Below are positions 24,740 to 36,889 of a stretch of DNA of 64,000 nucleotides, one piece after another. Source of the DNA: Saxidomus purpurata (lineage: Eukaryota > Mollusca > Bivalvia > Venerida > Veneridae); NCBI GenBank assembly GCA_022818135.1, contig JAFMSR010000018.1, positions 3,959,983-4,023,982 of the forward strand, read 5' to 3'. Made by a program: the position numbers and the translations under genes. The notes under the pieces were generated by a model. That model did no database searches, was not told where the DNA came from, and saw only the letters and a program-made list of their open reading frames with translations. Every line of letters starts with the position of its first letter. The first letter of the stretch is position 1.

Positions 24740-26140
24740 GTCACAACAAAACAAAGGACAAATATTTTGAATACACAAACAAATCAAGCGTCTTCAGCGC
24801 TTTGATTAAGGGATGCAATCAACCTGCCAAAGAATGTTTATTACATTAATTTGTACACCCTACTCGAATCATACAGAGCTGATCAAATCTTCTATAAATG
24901 TTCAATATTAAGAGAAAATTACTGTCAATTTCTACATTTCTGATCGCCTAACCTTCATTGCTTGATGGCATTGATCTGTGCATTTTCTGGGTTGGATTTA
25001 AAATGACATTATGCTCATCTTACTGGAAATAGTGTATTTTGGTGACAGTTTTATAAAAGCAATGTTTGGTTGCTGTGCATTTAAATGTGTTAAACTAATG
25101 ATAATTCCACATGAGTATTTGAAGTTGGTGCTTTAGAAATAAAAACATCGTATAAATAAAATAATAGTTCCTTTCTTCGCAGTGATCTCCCTTGTGTTGT
25201 TGTAGTTGTAGGTAGATTTATCGGTAGCAGAAGGGAAGCACCTCCTGTATGCAGTTGTTTTTTTTTTATTTACTCTACTAGTCAAAATAGGAAAAGTAAT
25301 ATTTGGAAAGTTAATATTTCGTACTGGAAGCAGGAAGAGTTTGGTGTATTGGGTTAAAAGCTATTATTTCCTCTACCCTTTTTACACACACCTATTTCAG
25401 CTGGATTTTTTTCTTGAAAAAAATATACATAATTTCACTTTAAACAGACTCATTTCGTAATCATAGTTAATAATGTAAGTATATTTCTTTCGCATTTACT
25501 ACTTACTTTAATTACATCAACATGAGATACTGCTATGCTTGCGTAGAATCGAGAATAGTAACAGTGGAATTTCAGTAAAGATGTTTTAGTTGAATTGTCA
25601 AATCATATCATTATCTTTACGGAATTGGTTCATATATCTTCTAATTGGGCTGCTAGAAAATGTTAACGCCCTAAGAGCCGATCCCGAAAATATAGTAGAG
25701 CTTGAGAAATGAACTTTACAAAGCAACTCATTTGATCGACAAATGTTTTCCTAAGGCAGCGTAGCCAAGAGATGAAGACTTTTAAAACATTAAGATGTGT
25801 GTCCTCCTAAATGTGTTCCTAAATAAAATGAGAAAATGTCTTTGATTCAAGACACGTAAAATTCAGTAGACATACATGGTCTTGATCTCCTATTACCATA
25901 GAATTGGAAACAAATTACAAGATCGACCATAATATCGTTTGATTTATAACAGATGGAATATTGAAAGACAAGAAAGGTCTTGGGACTCATTTTCATGTCA
26001 TGAACACAGACAACTGTCGTATATATTGCTGTACAGTTTGATTAGCATAGATCAGGGCAACTGTTGTATTTCATTCCGATATGTCAAAATGCTCATATGC
26101 CTTTGCTGGATTGTAAGTAAATAGGATCGAAAACAGCGCA
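24740..26140. repeat. Decayed array unit 3 (blocks H, B, C)
   Basis: Block H (24800-25000) matches 30040-30230 and 42600-42830 through AAGGGATG, TGTCAAAGAA and a TGTTCAATATTAAGAGAAAA-like phrase. Block B (25430-25640) matches 30290-30500 in TTTACTACTTACTTTAATTA and in GGGCTGCTAGAAAATGTTAA further on. Block C (25795-26110) matches 31060-31345 closely: AATGAGAAAATGTCTTTGAT, GATCTCCTATTACCATAGAA and ATTACAAGATCGACCATAAT. In block C the minus strand is open for about 35 residues (SNDIMVDLVICF and so on) and hits a stop at the same place in three of four copies. Confidence 0.75.
25010..25395 (-). repeat. 390 bp module R, inverted copy
   Basis: This is the reverse complement of 33780-34180 and 41835-42195. 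Landmarks are GGTGACAGTTTTATAAAAG, TTCCTTTCTTCGCAGTGATC, CTCCCTTGTGTTGTTGTAGT and GAGTTTGGTGTATTGGGTTA. It is markedly better conserved than the surrounding blocks. It is inverted while neighbouring blocks H and B keep the common orientation. Confidence 0.85.
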
Positions 26141-26249
26141 ATTACGCATTCCAAACGTATTTCAAAGGTGTTCATCATTTTTAGATAATTACTTCGTAAA
26201 TAATAACAAAATGAAAACTTAAAGTCCTAGGACCAAAATTACAAGTAGT

Positions 26250-26580
26250 TCTAAAGTTACCTAGAAAGATGTCATACCGGAGGAAATGACCTTTATTTGT
26301 ACCAAAAACATTCATAACTTTGCTTTTTAAATCGAAAAGTACATGTTAGTAAAACAGCGCAGTATTTTGTTCAATGATATTGCAAAAGAATAGAAAAGTC
26401 TTTCTGGCAACTATTTCTCATGAAGAAACAGCTTGAATTCGAAAGATAGGCATATGTCAACATTGTTTTGGAGTTAGTACATCGTTCAATCATTACCCTA
26501 TCAGTAAATTCATTTTGCTATACTAGTAAATTCAAAAAGATTCTTGGTCTTTAAATACGTTTTAATAGATTCAGCCGCAA
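26250..26580 (+). mobile_element. LINE 3' fragment
   Basis: Matches the downstream part of the LINE at 51.86-53.27 kb, over 52440-52760: GAAATGACCTTTATTTGTAC, GCAAAAGAATAGAAAAGTCT, GGCATATGTCAACATTG, and a tail like GATTCTTGGTCTTTAAATAC. The reverse transcriptase core is missing, so this is a 5'-truncated, decayed copy. Confidence 0.7.
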
Positions 26581-26739
26581 GTATTTAACCGAATGGCACA
26601 ACTTCCTCCCAAATGTCACATGTAATAATGGTCATATACATGTACTGTAAACGTCACATAACATTTACTAACCTTATTTCCGAGATCTTATTTCATGTTC
26701 TAGCACAAGCGGCTGCTTTTTCTATATAAGCATATAGGG

Positions 26740-27050
26740 AAAAACCTGTATTTTATTCTACGATAAAATACAGCACGTTTTTCCAAGGACGACGTGCCTT
26801 AAATGGCGTAACGACGTGACGTATGTAAACAAGCGCGTTCAATCGTATCTCGCGTTTTAAATAACAATGTACTACTACGCGTTAAATAAAGTTCGGGATT
26901 GATTTCAAAGAAAATAACGTGTTAGAATCGAAATAATAAATTGTTCCCTATATTTTATCGTTGAATAAAATACAGTCAGTCATTTGGATGCGAAAAATTA
27001 AATCACTCGTGCTACGCACTCGTGATTTAATAACTTCGCATCCAAATCAA
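26740..27050. mobile_element. Hairpin-rich mini-element
   Basis: Three perfect or near-perfect hairpins occur: CTGTATTTTATT against ATAAAATACAG (26746-26773), TATTTTAT against ATAAAATA (26950-26971), and a 66 bp imperfect hairpin (26982-27047) whose arms begin ATTTGGATGCGAAAAATTAA and end TTCGCATCCAAAT. Sequence between them is CG-richer (ACGACGTGACGTATG). It is probably a non-autonomous inverted-repeat element. Confidence 0.7.
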
Positions 27051-27849
27051 TTTATTAAATGTATCTTCTATGTGACACATGTGCGGTCGTGAAATCACTG
27101 CTAATTAATGCTTAATTGCAAGTCTACATATAATACATGTTATTTAGTATTAGCGCACCTGTATTGGTTCTGTTTTCTGTAAATCACAAACGCACATTGA
27201 ACTATGTATGTACTGCTTGCTGATTATAAAACAACGGTTAGTGCCGAGGAGAAAGCATTTCCAGCCAGGTTCACAAATAGGACTACACGATCAACTACTT
27301 AAATATCACTCCTTGCAATTTTATCTCCTTAGTCTTGGCCTTATCAATGAGGAAATAATACAACAAAGCATTTGGCATCACTTAAATTTCAAATATAGAA
27401 CCTTTTACTCAAAATAAGTTTCCGATATTGATTTTCTCAATCGAGTATAAATCATTTAAATAATTGAATAAACACTTTTACCAATAAAAGCATAAAACAA
27501 CGTACAGTTAGATCGATCAAATGGGTCGTCGTTGAGCTAACCCCAATAAAGCGTCTATAATTGTCCCCGACTCATGGAAATAGCAAAATTCGTAATTTGT
27601 GTTTCAATGAAAAATACGAATTTGAGCACGTGTTACATGTATTTAAAACACGTTATATATTTCACTTTTGGCCATCTTAATGTAAAAGAGATGATTTGAA
27701 AGCAAAACAAAAATTAAAATGTATTACTATTAGAAAAATAACATCACAATCAATTTTTTATAAATGTATGTAATAAAAATGTATATTCGAAAATATTACA
27801 TTGAGCAAAATCTACGATATATATTTGGAAATTTTACCACTTTTCGGCT

Positions 27850-29060
27850 AAACAAGAAACCTTGCAACAATTATAACTACGGACCACTATACATTTCGTT
27901 ATATTGAAAGACAAGGTTAACATATGTTATGAAGTACATATACAAGGCAAGGAAAATAATTAATCTGCAGCCTTTATGTACGATTGACCTGATTATTTTC
28001 ATAGTCAGCATTCCACCAAGAGTTCTGTAATTACCATATACAATATACATTGAGACAAATAACAAGTGCGTGCTATTTTCAGTATAAATTGTGACTAAAT
28101 AAGACTGTGGAAACATAATGCAAGCGACACGCACCTGTTCTGGCTGATTGATTAAGCAGGCTGTGGTCGTAACCTGTACATTATAAAACAGTTATATTTA
28201 CAATAATAATTATCATTGCAAATATATCACAACGGGCATATCGTGTATTTACTTCTGAATGATACGAACTCAGTTTTAACCAATAACCAGTGTGTTGCTG
28301 AAAAATAATAACTGAAACTAAAGTCAACTAACTACATGGTTAACTTGACATGCATCGCTTTGTTTGCCAAGGAAGGTAAAATGTAATTCACAAGTAACTC
28401 AATAAAGAACAAGCTTTCTAAAGAACTATGTTTAAAGGAAAAGACAAGAACAGTACAAATGGCAGGCTGTTTTGTTTGTATTAATCTTTCATATTTTAAT
28501 CGTTTACGCGTACATCAAATTTAGATTTGTTTCATTTTAAGTTAACCTAACTGTAGCTTGAATATCAAAACAAAACGGGGTTCAGTATTCTTAAAATCCA
28601 AAAATAGAAGCAATATCATATTGTATTTATTCAGTATACGTTTAATTTGTTAGCACAGTGTACACAACGTCTGTCTACATATAATTGTTTTAGTAATCAT
28701 ATGGTTACCATTACGCCCATATTAACAAAATACATAGGCGGATAGTTTACTAGTACCTAGACAACGTTTCTTGGAAAGTCCAGTACTAGACAGAGATTCT
28801 TAGTAAGTGTCAAATCGTCAACACTGCTCGAATCAATGACCCATAAGGAGCAATGTGAAGCTAAGAGACCTTTCCCATTCAACCACAAAAAAACATTTAT
28901 ACATGCTTAATATTGCTTTCCTATAGCACAACCGTGTGCAGGTGCTCCAAGATTTTCAGAAATGAACACTAATAAAAGGCAACCAGCGAAATGGGAGTGT
29001 TATTAAATGTCTTAATCTTGTTATTAACATACCAATATGTAACAAATTCATGTAATCATG
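27850..29060. repeat. Array blocks D and F, between units 3 and 4
   Basis: 27870-28180 is block D (compare 18300-18640). 28940-29050 is block F: ATGAACACTAATAAAAGGCA, then GTGTTATTAAATGTCTTAAT. Its relatives lie at 38190-38360, 40140-40345 and 48700-48850. No open frame is conserved between copies. Confidence 0.6.
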
Positions 29061-29354
29061 CACCATTGGCTAACAGTTTTAGGTAAATGTTTTAGTCTAT
29101 AAATAAAGTGAATACCAAGTTTTATGTATATTGTACATTTTGGATTTCAAAGCTTCTTGATATTATATGACTATACCCCCAACTTTTGAAAAAGTTTTTT
29201 TCGAACGACAGTTTATCCTAATTAAAGTGCCGTAGCAACTCCCATCCGTCGTGCGTACTGGCCACCAAGTTATAAATAGAACAGTTTTTTAATTTAATAG
29301 ATCAATTAGCTTACTTCATTGGAAAATGACTTCTTGCATTAGTACCCGAAATGT

Positions 29355-29427
29355 TCCACTCCGGCGCATAAAATGGCAAGAAATGCCATAACTATGAAGC
29401 TCTTTTCCTATACCACTGAGCTATTTC
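29355..29427 (-). repeat. tRNA-derived SINE head, copy 1
   Basis: On the minus strand GAAATAGCTCAGTGGTATAG is a near-consensus tRNA D-arm or A box. About 55 bp later comes GCGCCGGAGTGGAACA, which is shared with the tRNA-like element at 54574-54647 (CGCCGGAGTGGAATA). The anticodon and T arms are decayed, so this is a SINE remnant and not a working tRNA. Confidence 0.55.
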
Positions 29428-29449
29428 AACTAAATTTTTCATTTAATGG

Positions 29450-31345
29450 GCCTACTGTTAAATTGCCCAAGCGGTTCCATTTCACTGCACATCATTGCCA
29501 TCAGAGCTAGAAGTCGCCGAAACCACTGGGTCAATTTTCTTTATCGGAGAATCGTCTTTTGGTACCACATTGCAAAAATGTCTTAACATGTTCTACTCCA
29601 ATTTTTATTATACCTACGAGAGAAAAATATGAATATATTTTACACGACATCTTCATTTCAACAACTTGACTGCTTTGGTCCAGATTTCACAGTATCATTA
29701 AGTTTCTCTGCACGTAATGTTGGCGACGGTAAAACAGAAACATTTGAAAAACATTTTGTTTTTTTTTTTGAAAACGCTTTTTCTTAGTCATGATTGACTT
29801 ATCCTGTTTTTTCAAAACGCTTCAAATTAGTTTTTATTGGATTATCTTCTTGTCACATTGCACAAACAATTTCTGCTCCAATGGACAGAACTATAAAGCT
29901 TAAATTACGAAAATCTTTATACTGCATATCCACCTAAATAGCATAATTGTGTTTTCTCAATGAGAATATTCAATATATTTGTATCGCCTAAGAGAACTTA
30001 AGTGTCAGTGCTAAGATCAGGGAGAGTGTCAATGATACTATTGTTAAGGGATGTAATAAATCTGTCAAAGAACTTGTATCACATTATTATCTGTACACTT
30101 CCTACTTGAACCCTGCAGATCTGACCAAATCGTCTACTAATGTTCAATATCATGAGAAAATTACTGCCGTTTTCATTCAAGTCTGATGGCAAATTAAGCT
30201 TTACAGTCATGGAATGACGTCATTAATCTACACAAATGTTCGGTTCATAGAATGATAAGCAGTTAGATTTAGAAAACATATTAAGCAGACCTGCTTCGTA
30301 AACACAGCTGATAAAAAAAGTCTTTTCCCTACGTATTTACTACTTACGCTAATTACATTAACACAAGATATGGCCATCATGACGTAGAATTGAGAATACT
30401 GACAACATAATTTCGGCAAAGATATCATTTAACTCCGATAAGACGAAATGTTTTCCTAGAATTGTCTAATCATATCAATCTCTTCACGGAATTATTTGTT
30501 AATATACTTTCTAAATAGGCTGCTAGAAAATGTCAACGTCTTTAGATCCTATCCCAAAACAATAGTCAAAGTTGAGAAATGAACTTTACAAGGGATATTT
30601 GACTAGTTTGGGGTGAAAAATAAAAAAACTATATGTTTTGAAGATACTTGGATTTTTACTAGTTTACGGTCTTAAGAACAATTGAGTTTACAAAGCACAA
30701 TTTGCTGTTGGACTAATCTGTTGGACAATTTTGCATTCCCGGCAACCAAAATACTTTCATTAGCAAATATTGTCATTAATATGAGGCCCAAGTCGTTAGT
30801 TATACATCTGAATTAATTAAGTAAATTGTACTTGCTATGTATCTTTATATTAGACAATAGCCTAGAGTATTTATGAAATATATGACTGTCTAGTAGGCTA
30901 TTTTACAATTCGATTGTTATTAAACAGGCACCTTTTATAACTCGGTTCAGTTTTGGTAGTATTCAGATTTGACTTTAGACTTGAGCAATGCCTCAAAACT
31001 CTGTGAAAAATATAAGTATCAATTCGTTACTTGAAGGTGTTGTTCTGTGACAAGATATGTGTCCTCCTAAATGAAATGAGAAAATGTCTCTTATTCAAGA
31101 CACGTAAAATTTATTTCCAGTAGACACACCTAGTATTGATCTCCTATTACCACAGAATTTGAAACAAATTACAAGATCGACCATAATATCGTTTGATTTA
31201 TAACAGATGTAAAATTGAGAACAAGAAAGGCAAGATAGGTCTGGGAACTTAACATAATGCAGACAATTGCCAGACAACTGACGTAGCTTGAAGGTTGCAG
31301 CAATATTTCATTCCGTTATGTCAAAATAACCGATTGAATATGCCT
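29450..31345. repeat. Decayed array unit 4 (blocks A, H, B, C)
   Basis: Block A is at 29455-29640 and 29855-29945, H at 30040-30230, B at 30190-30480 and C at 31060-31345, the same order as in unit 3. In block B the minus strand reads AISCVNVIS and then meets GTAAGTAG, a consensus splice donor, at about 30333. Unit 3 keeps the same donor, while units at 34.9 and 42.9 kb have GTAAAG. A 66-residue minus-strand open frame at 30228-30428 runs through this point and is probably not the real reading. Confidence 0.75.
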
Positions 31346-33539
31346 GATCTGTAAATTGGATCGAAATGATAGCAGTTTTTTCTTCAAAATTCATTTTCCA
31401 TGTGTATAGTTTGCTAAAATGATGGCTTTGTAATTAAGAAGAAAGAATTTTTTTTTCGTTTAAATAGTTTAGTCATATTTTACTGAATGGTCTTCCATCC
31501 TTTTGTCACCTGTAATTGCACTCCAATTATAATACCTGAAATGTTAACGTCACACCATTCTTAATCAATTTCCGAACTGTTTATTTATGTCATACAACTG
31601 CTTCTTTAATAGTAACGCTAAAAATAAAAACGTCTCTTTACGAGCTTGTCCGTTTAGGTTGACACAATTTTAATAGATTTAACAACTGTACCTGTTCATT
31701 CCAAATACATAAATATCAAATGCAATCTACAATTAAATCCAACGATACACAGCAGTTGGTCTTATGCAAGCGTCAGACCGAGCGTATCGGCGGCAGTTAT
31801 CGTCAAAATTTGTCTGAAAGACCACACTAGCAACAGCCTCAGTTTTTCGTACATGTGAGCATTGAACGAGACTAGATGAAAATACTAATGAAAACCTACG
31901 AAGACACGTTATCGTATTCTGTTCCCTATTTAGGTTGATGGTGATTTATATTTCATAAAAGGCATAACATCTTGACAAAGACATGCAACAATATCGTACC
32001 GATTAGACACCTCGACCGAGTTTGGTGGACACAATACGTACAAATACAAAGGCATGCAAAGAACGAATACATCTGCCGCTGTAGTTTTCACAGCACTGAA
32101 AATGTCATGTTAAGATGACCAGATTCACAGCATTTAAATCAGTTCTTATATATATTTAGATTTATAAATATATTCTAATTACATTGTTTTTATTTTGAAA
32201 AAAAAGAAATGCTCATTTTCGGTGGATTTTTCTTTACTTCAAGCGTTTGCACGTCATTAATAATGAAAATTTAAACTGCAGATTATTAATATCAAATTAA
32301 GCGTGTAGAGTGATAAGCTTAACGAGCTTGATTCCTGTCCGATACTGGTCACGTGACTGTTGAGCACACACACATTTCAAATTAAAGTTTGCAAAATAAG
32401 GACACAAAAATTACGAATTAGCTCCTAGTTAACATAACCTAATCGCAAGAAGCCTGAGAATGGTGTACAAAACATTGTCATTATTCCATCTTCGTTGCAC
32501 TAAAGCGCCATAAAATGCTTTATTTCCTGAGCAAATGAGAAACACACTCTACTAAATTGCAAAACGATTAACGGTAGTAAAAAAGGCAATTTAAGTGTAA
32601 GATTTCTAAATTATTCATATGAAATTTCATATTTCATTGGCAATATTTTCAATATGAGAATTAAACTCGTGAGATGATAATGACCGTTTGGTACTTGAGA
32701 TTATTCCTATCTAATAATTTATAAAAAAAAAACATTCAAAGAAAACTGTAGCTATTGTAGCTAGCAGTCTTAAGCTTTGCATCTTATCAGGATGTTAATT
32801 TGGGGGAAAAGAAATACTTTTAACTTCTTAGAAGTCTTAAAATCATTAACCCTTTGGGAAATGGGTAATAGCTTTACAATGTGACAAATTCAACATATAT
32901 CGTATTTTCTTCTTTCGAATTACTTTTTGCGTTGTTGAAACACATTACTAAATGTAAAGCAACCTACACGTTGTAACTGCATTTATAAGTCAATCATGCA
33001 CCAATACATTTGTACTGTATTCCCCAAAAAGGCTTTCACTGATTATTCAAGACTGATGCTAAAATGGTTTTAAAAAAAGTAAACAGTATTAAAGTGACAA
33101 ATGTTTAAGTTAATATTTTACTTTTCATTGCGTTCTTCAAACTTACAATTGTTTTGTTATAGATTGAAGTGTAACCGTTAAATCCTGTCTCGAATTATCA
33201 AAGAAACCAGGAGCTATACTTCTGCACGCTATATCACATTTCATGTTATTTCCAAATCGTGTAGTATACAATGGAAGAAAGCACTATCAAAGAACCATGA
33301 GAATCAATTAAAAAATTATCTTTTGTTGCGGTTTTAAAGTAATAATGTGTTTGTGTGTCCGAATATAAAAAAATGAACGGTCACAGAGCATAACATATTT
33401 AAATAAGTGTCTTAATCATCTTTCGTTCTCATATATCATATCACTTTATGTAATTACATGTATTAACAAAAAAACGATGATAAACGGAAGACATAGTATT
33501 GTTTGATAACGACCACATGAATTACTTAGTGTTCTAGGT
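31346..33539. other. Intergenic, no gene seen
   Basis: AT-rich. No gene and no block shared with the array units was recognised. Confidence 0.4.
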
Positions 33540-35060
33540 AATTATTTATAAATATCCTTTTGCAAAATTGCTCAAAGGGTTTCACTCCGATGGACGAAAA
33601 AGGCCTCTGAGCTAAACGAAATATTTAAAAGCTGCGCATTAACGTATCAAAGCTGCGAATCGAAATGTCTTAAAATGAAAATTGTCTCTTAAACATCTGA
33701 TCTTTACACATTCCCTTACCGAATTTCAATGAATAGTCCTCTTGAAAACTTACTCGAGCTGTTCGACTCCAAAAATCCAGCTGAAATAGGTGTGTGTGTG
33801 TAAAAAAAGGTAGAGGAAATAACAGCTTGTAACCCAATACACCAAACTTTTCCTGCTAACAGTACAAAATAATAACTTTTCAATCATTACTTTTCCTTCT
33901 TTGATTGGGGCAGTCTTTTTTTAAAAAACAACTGTTGCTTCTCTTCCACTGCCGAAATCTCTACCAACAACTTCGACACACGAGAGATCATTGCGAAGAA
34001 AGGAATTATTACTTTATTAGTCCAATTTTTAATTTCTAAAGCACCAACTTCAAATACTAATGCGGCATTATCATTAGTTTAACACATCTAAATGCACAGC
34101 AACCGAAAATTGATTTTATAAAACTGTCACCAAAAATACACTATGTGTAGTAAGACGTGCATAATGTCACTTTAATACTCACAATTTCCCAATCTAAACT
34201 ATCTGGCCATTTTCCCCAGATTTCTACGTATTGTTCCATGCTTGATTTGTTCTAAAAGGTTCTTAAGCCGTGCTTCTTCAGTTCACTTCAATGAAATGAT
34301 CATTGAGTTATGCTCTTTTAACATTTTTCAAACGGTTCTGCTCCAATGCTTATAAGCAAAGAAATTAACAATAGAACGGCATACCCTTTAAAAGCTCAAC
34401 CATTTTTCTTCAGTTGAAATATTCACCGGATAATCCTCATCTACAATAGCTGAAGAGGTTCTGCTTGACTTACATAATTGCTGTCAGAGCTAAAACAGGG
34501 ACATGGTCAATTCAATTATTTTATTGTAATCAACGTGCAAGAAAATTTGCAACACCATGAATCGGTACACCATACATGAATTATGCAGATCTTATAATGC
34601 GTTGCAAAATGGTGTTCTCTGATCACTAAGGTCAGTCACAAAAGGCCAACAGAACCATTTTGCTTCAACTTAAGACCAGTCAAAAAACCTTATATAGAAC
34701 TAGGTAGAATTTTCTTTGTTATCGTTTTTAGACCCTTTTCTAATATTTCTCAATATTTGCTGAAGGTAAAAATCAATTTGATTCAAGTCTAACGAAAATC
34801 AACTTAAACTTTCATGGTATGACGTCAAAACAAAAATTCGTTTCGTAGAATCATAAGAAGTTGGATCTAGAAAACTGATATTAGCCAAACTTAATTTGCA
34901 ATCATAGCTGATAATGAAAGGACTTTTCCCTGCGTATTTGCTCTTTACGCTTATAACATCAAAACAAATTATGGCAGCGTGGGAAAATTGACATCAGAAT
35001 TTCGACAAAACTGGTATTTAACTCCAAGAAGAGAATAAAAGGATTCGTAAAATTATCGAA
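33540..35060. repeat. Decayed array unit 5, left part (A, module R, A, B)
   Basis: A block-A fragment is at 33557-33620, module R at 33780-34180, a second block A at 34310-34500 and block B at 34800-35060. On the minus strand block B reads, in two overlapping frames, ELNTSFVEILMSIF and then ISVKSKYAGKSPF. The frame breaks at a small deletion relative to the 42.9 kb copy. Confidence 0.75.
33780..34180 (+). repeat. 390 bp module R, direct copy
   Basis: Nearly collinear with 41835-42195. Landmarks are CTTCCACTGCCGAAATCTCT-like sequence, GAGATCATTGCGAAGAAAGG, GCACAGCAACCGAAAATT and ATAAAACTGTCACCAAAAAT. It contains no long open frame. Confidence 0.85.
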
Positions 35061-35763
35061 TGATAATTATTAAACTCATTTATCTCAAATTAAGGTGCGA
35101 CAAGTTGTTGAAAGTTTTAAGCCAAAACAGTATTCACACTATACAAGAAACAATTCATAGAAATAAACAATCATTCGGATGCAGGTTAAACAGCTGCAAA
35201 CAGCATGATCAACAAGTCGGAAAAAAGATGAAGACGCAATTAAAAATATAATAATTAATACTTTTAATAAAGGTTATTGTCTACAGACCGGAGATCTATA
35301 ATGAAATGAAACTCAACTAGTTTTCTACAATATTGTTCCTATAAAATAGGTTATATTTAAACAGAATCTTGGATTACAACAGAAATGAATTTTAACTACT
35401 TTAAGCAGTTAATAAATAGAACTTAGAGTAATATCTATACTACAAAGAAAACTACTTTACAGATGTACTTGGAAAAATAATTACATTCAAAATCTTTATG
35501 GAAAACCTTCAAAATTCTTGGGTTGACGCTAATAAAGCTAAAAGTTCTTCGTGTAATAAAATTGGATTCCAGATCAATGGTGAAATTTCTTTTGACAAAT
35601 TAAATTTTGCAGAAAATGTTTTAAGCTCTATGTTACTGTTAGCTTCCAATCTTGTTGAGAAACTTCCGATGCATTTTTACAAATTTGGAAAGCATTTTGA
35701 GAGAGGCTTTTATTCAGTCAAAAGTGTATTACCCATTAGTTTTTCATTTCATATTGTTTCTGT
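35061..35763. other. Spacer with chance frames, no gene called
   Basis: A 96-residue plus-strand frame at 35498-35788 starts in this spacer and runs into the adjacent retroposon copy. It shows no domain or splice context, so it is not called. Confidence 0.4.
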
Positions 35764-36232
35764 AAATACACCAAAAAAACAAAAATAATATCAAACAGGG
35801 AATGCCACGTACCAAAAACGCAGCCTCCCCAAAACGAACCCCACAGCACCCAGAAGTGCACACCACCAACACACACACACACACGCACACGCACACACAC
35901 ACGCACACACACACACAATCATGTACACACACACATATACACTACCAACACACCTAGCATACAAAGCAAACACACGAGGACAAAACGAACAATTAAAAGG
36001 AACACAGTGGGGCACCGCCTTGGAACGGTCAGTGGCAAAAACACCACTGGGGAGCTTAAACCGGTTTATGGTGCCCCCAACCTCACTCTTACCCCCACCA
36101 TGTTCCAAAGTCACAGGACAGTGTAAATAAAAGTAATCCCTGCTAGGTGAATCTCTAACACACCAATGGAAACAAAAGGCATGGTATGTAAAACACAAAA
36201 ATGCTCGTGTATAAATATATAAAAAGCAAACC
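35764..36232. mobile_element. Retroposon-like repeat, copy 2
   Basis: The same family as 16531-16948 and more complete: it retains the segment with CAGTGGGGCACCGCCTTGGA that is missing or replaced by C runs in copy 1. An internal (CA)n stretch lies at about 35870-35940. It ends ATATAAAAAGCAAACC like copy 1. No clean target duplication was found. Open frames on both strands (Cys/Val-rich on the minus strand) arise from the CA repeat. Confidence 0.85.
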
Positions 36233-36269
36233 TTGAGAACCCAAAAACGTATGTACTCAATGCCTTTAC

Positions 36270-36830
36270 CTGTTTATTCATTTATATTGGATTCCAAATG
36301 GAGCAAGTCCTTGGCATGATGTTTAAGGTAGTTCCTATCATATTTATCTGATAGATCGCAACTTGTTTATATTGCAGGAACCTTTTCCTCTCATTACAAT
36401 GCCAATTGTGGTGGTCCTACAGGCTCATTGTTAAGGCCGCATTTGGGTATTTTAAATTTTAATGTATTTTACTGATATGCCGTCTGTTGTGAAGAACAAG
36501 CTAGATCTACTTAATATTCTACTCTATAGGAAACATGAATATCTAACACAGCAAACAAAGAATCTTTTGGTTATGTCACTTATTCAAAGTCATCTTGATT
36601 ACACCTGTTGTTTCTGGTATCATGTAACCAAAGTGTGGAAATGATTTGCAAAAGAAAACCCACAAAACTAGTTTATAAGGTTTGTCTTAAATCTAGATCC
36701 GGTGTGTCATATTGGCCTTTAACAGTTTATTGTTTTTAACTGGCTAGTGATATCCAAAAGTGTTCTTAAAGTGATCCTGACTCAAGTTTTTAAAATATTT
36801 GTAGGTTTAGTCCATGCTTATATGAGCTAA
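36270..36830 (+). pseudogene. LINE reverse transcriptase fragment
   Basis: Three plus-strand frames together give the second half of a non-LTR reverse transcriptase. A GGPTGSLLRPHLG-like stretch near 36405-36450 corresponds to the GVPQGSxLGP motif. Next come the thumb-like SLIQSHLDYTCCFWY (36578-36622) and FVLNLDPVCHIG with VFNWLVISKSV further on. Frameshifts and stops separate these pieces. The type of element, a CR1/jockey-like LINE, is inferred from these motifs only. Confidence 0.75.
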
Positions 36831-36889
36831 GCTTGGCTTTTCATAGTCACAGTGCAGGGTTCGCTGAAAAGGTTCTTCCGTCGTTCCAA

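Noticed and set aside
30228..30428. 66-residue minus-strand frame as a complete small protein
   Set aside because: A consensus GTAAGT donor falls inside it, and other copies diverge after that point.
35736..36198. Cys/Val-rich frames
   Set aside because: Translations of the CA microsatellite and adjacent repeat body.
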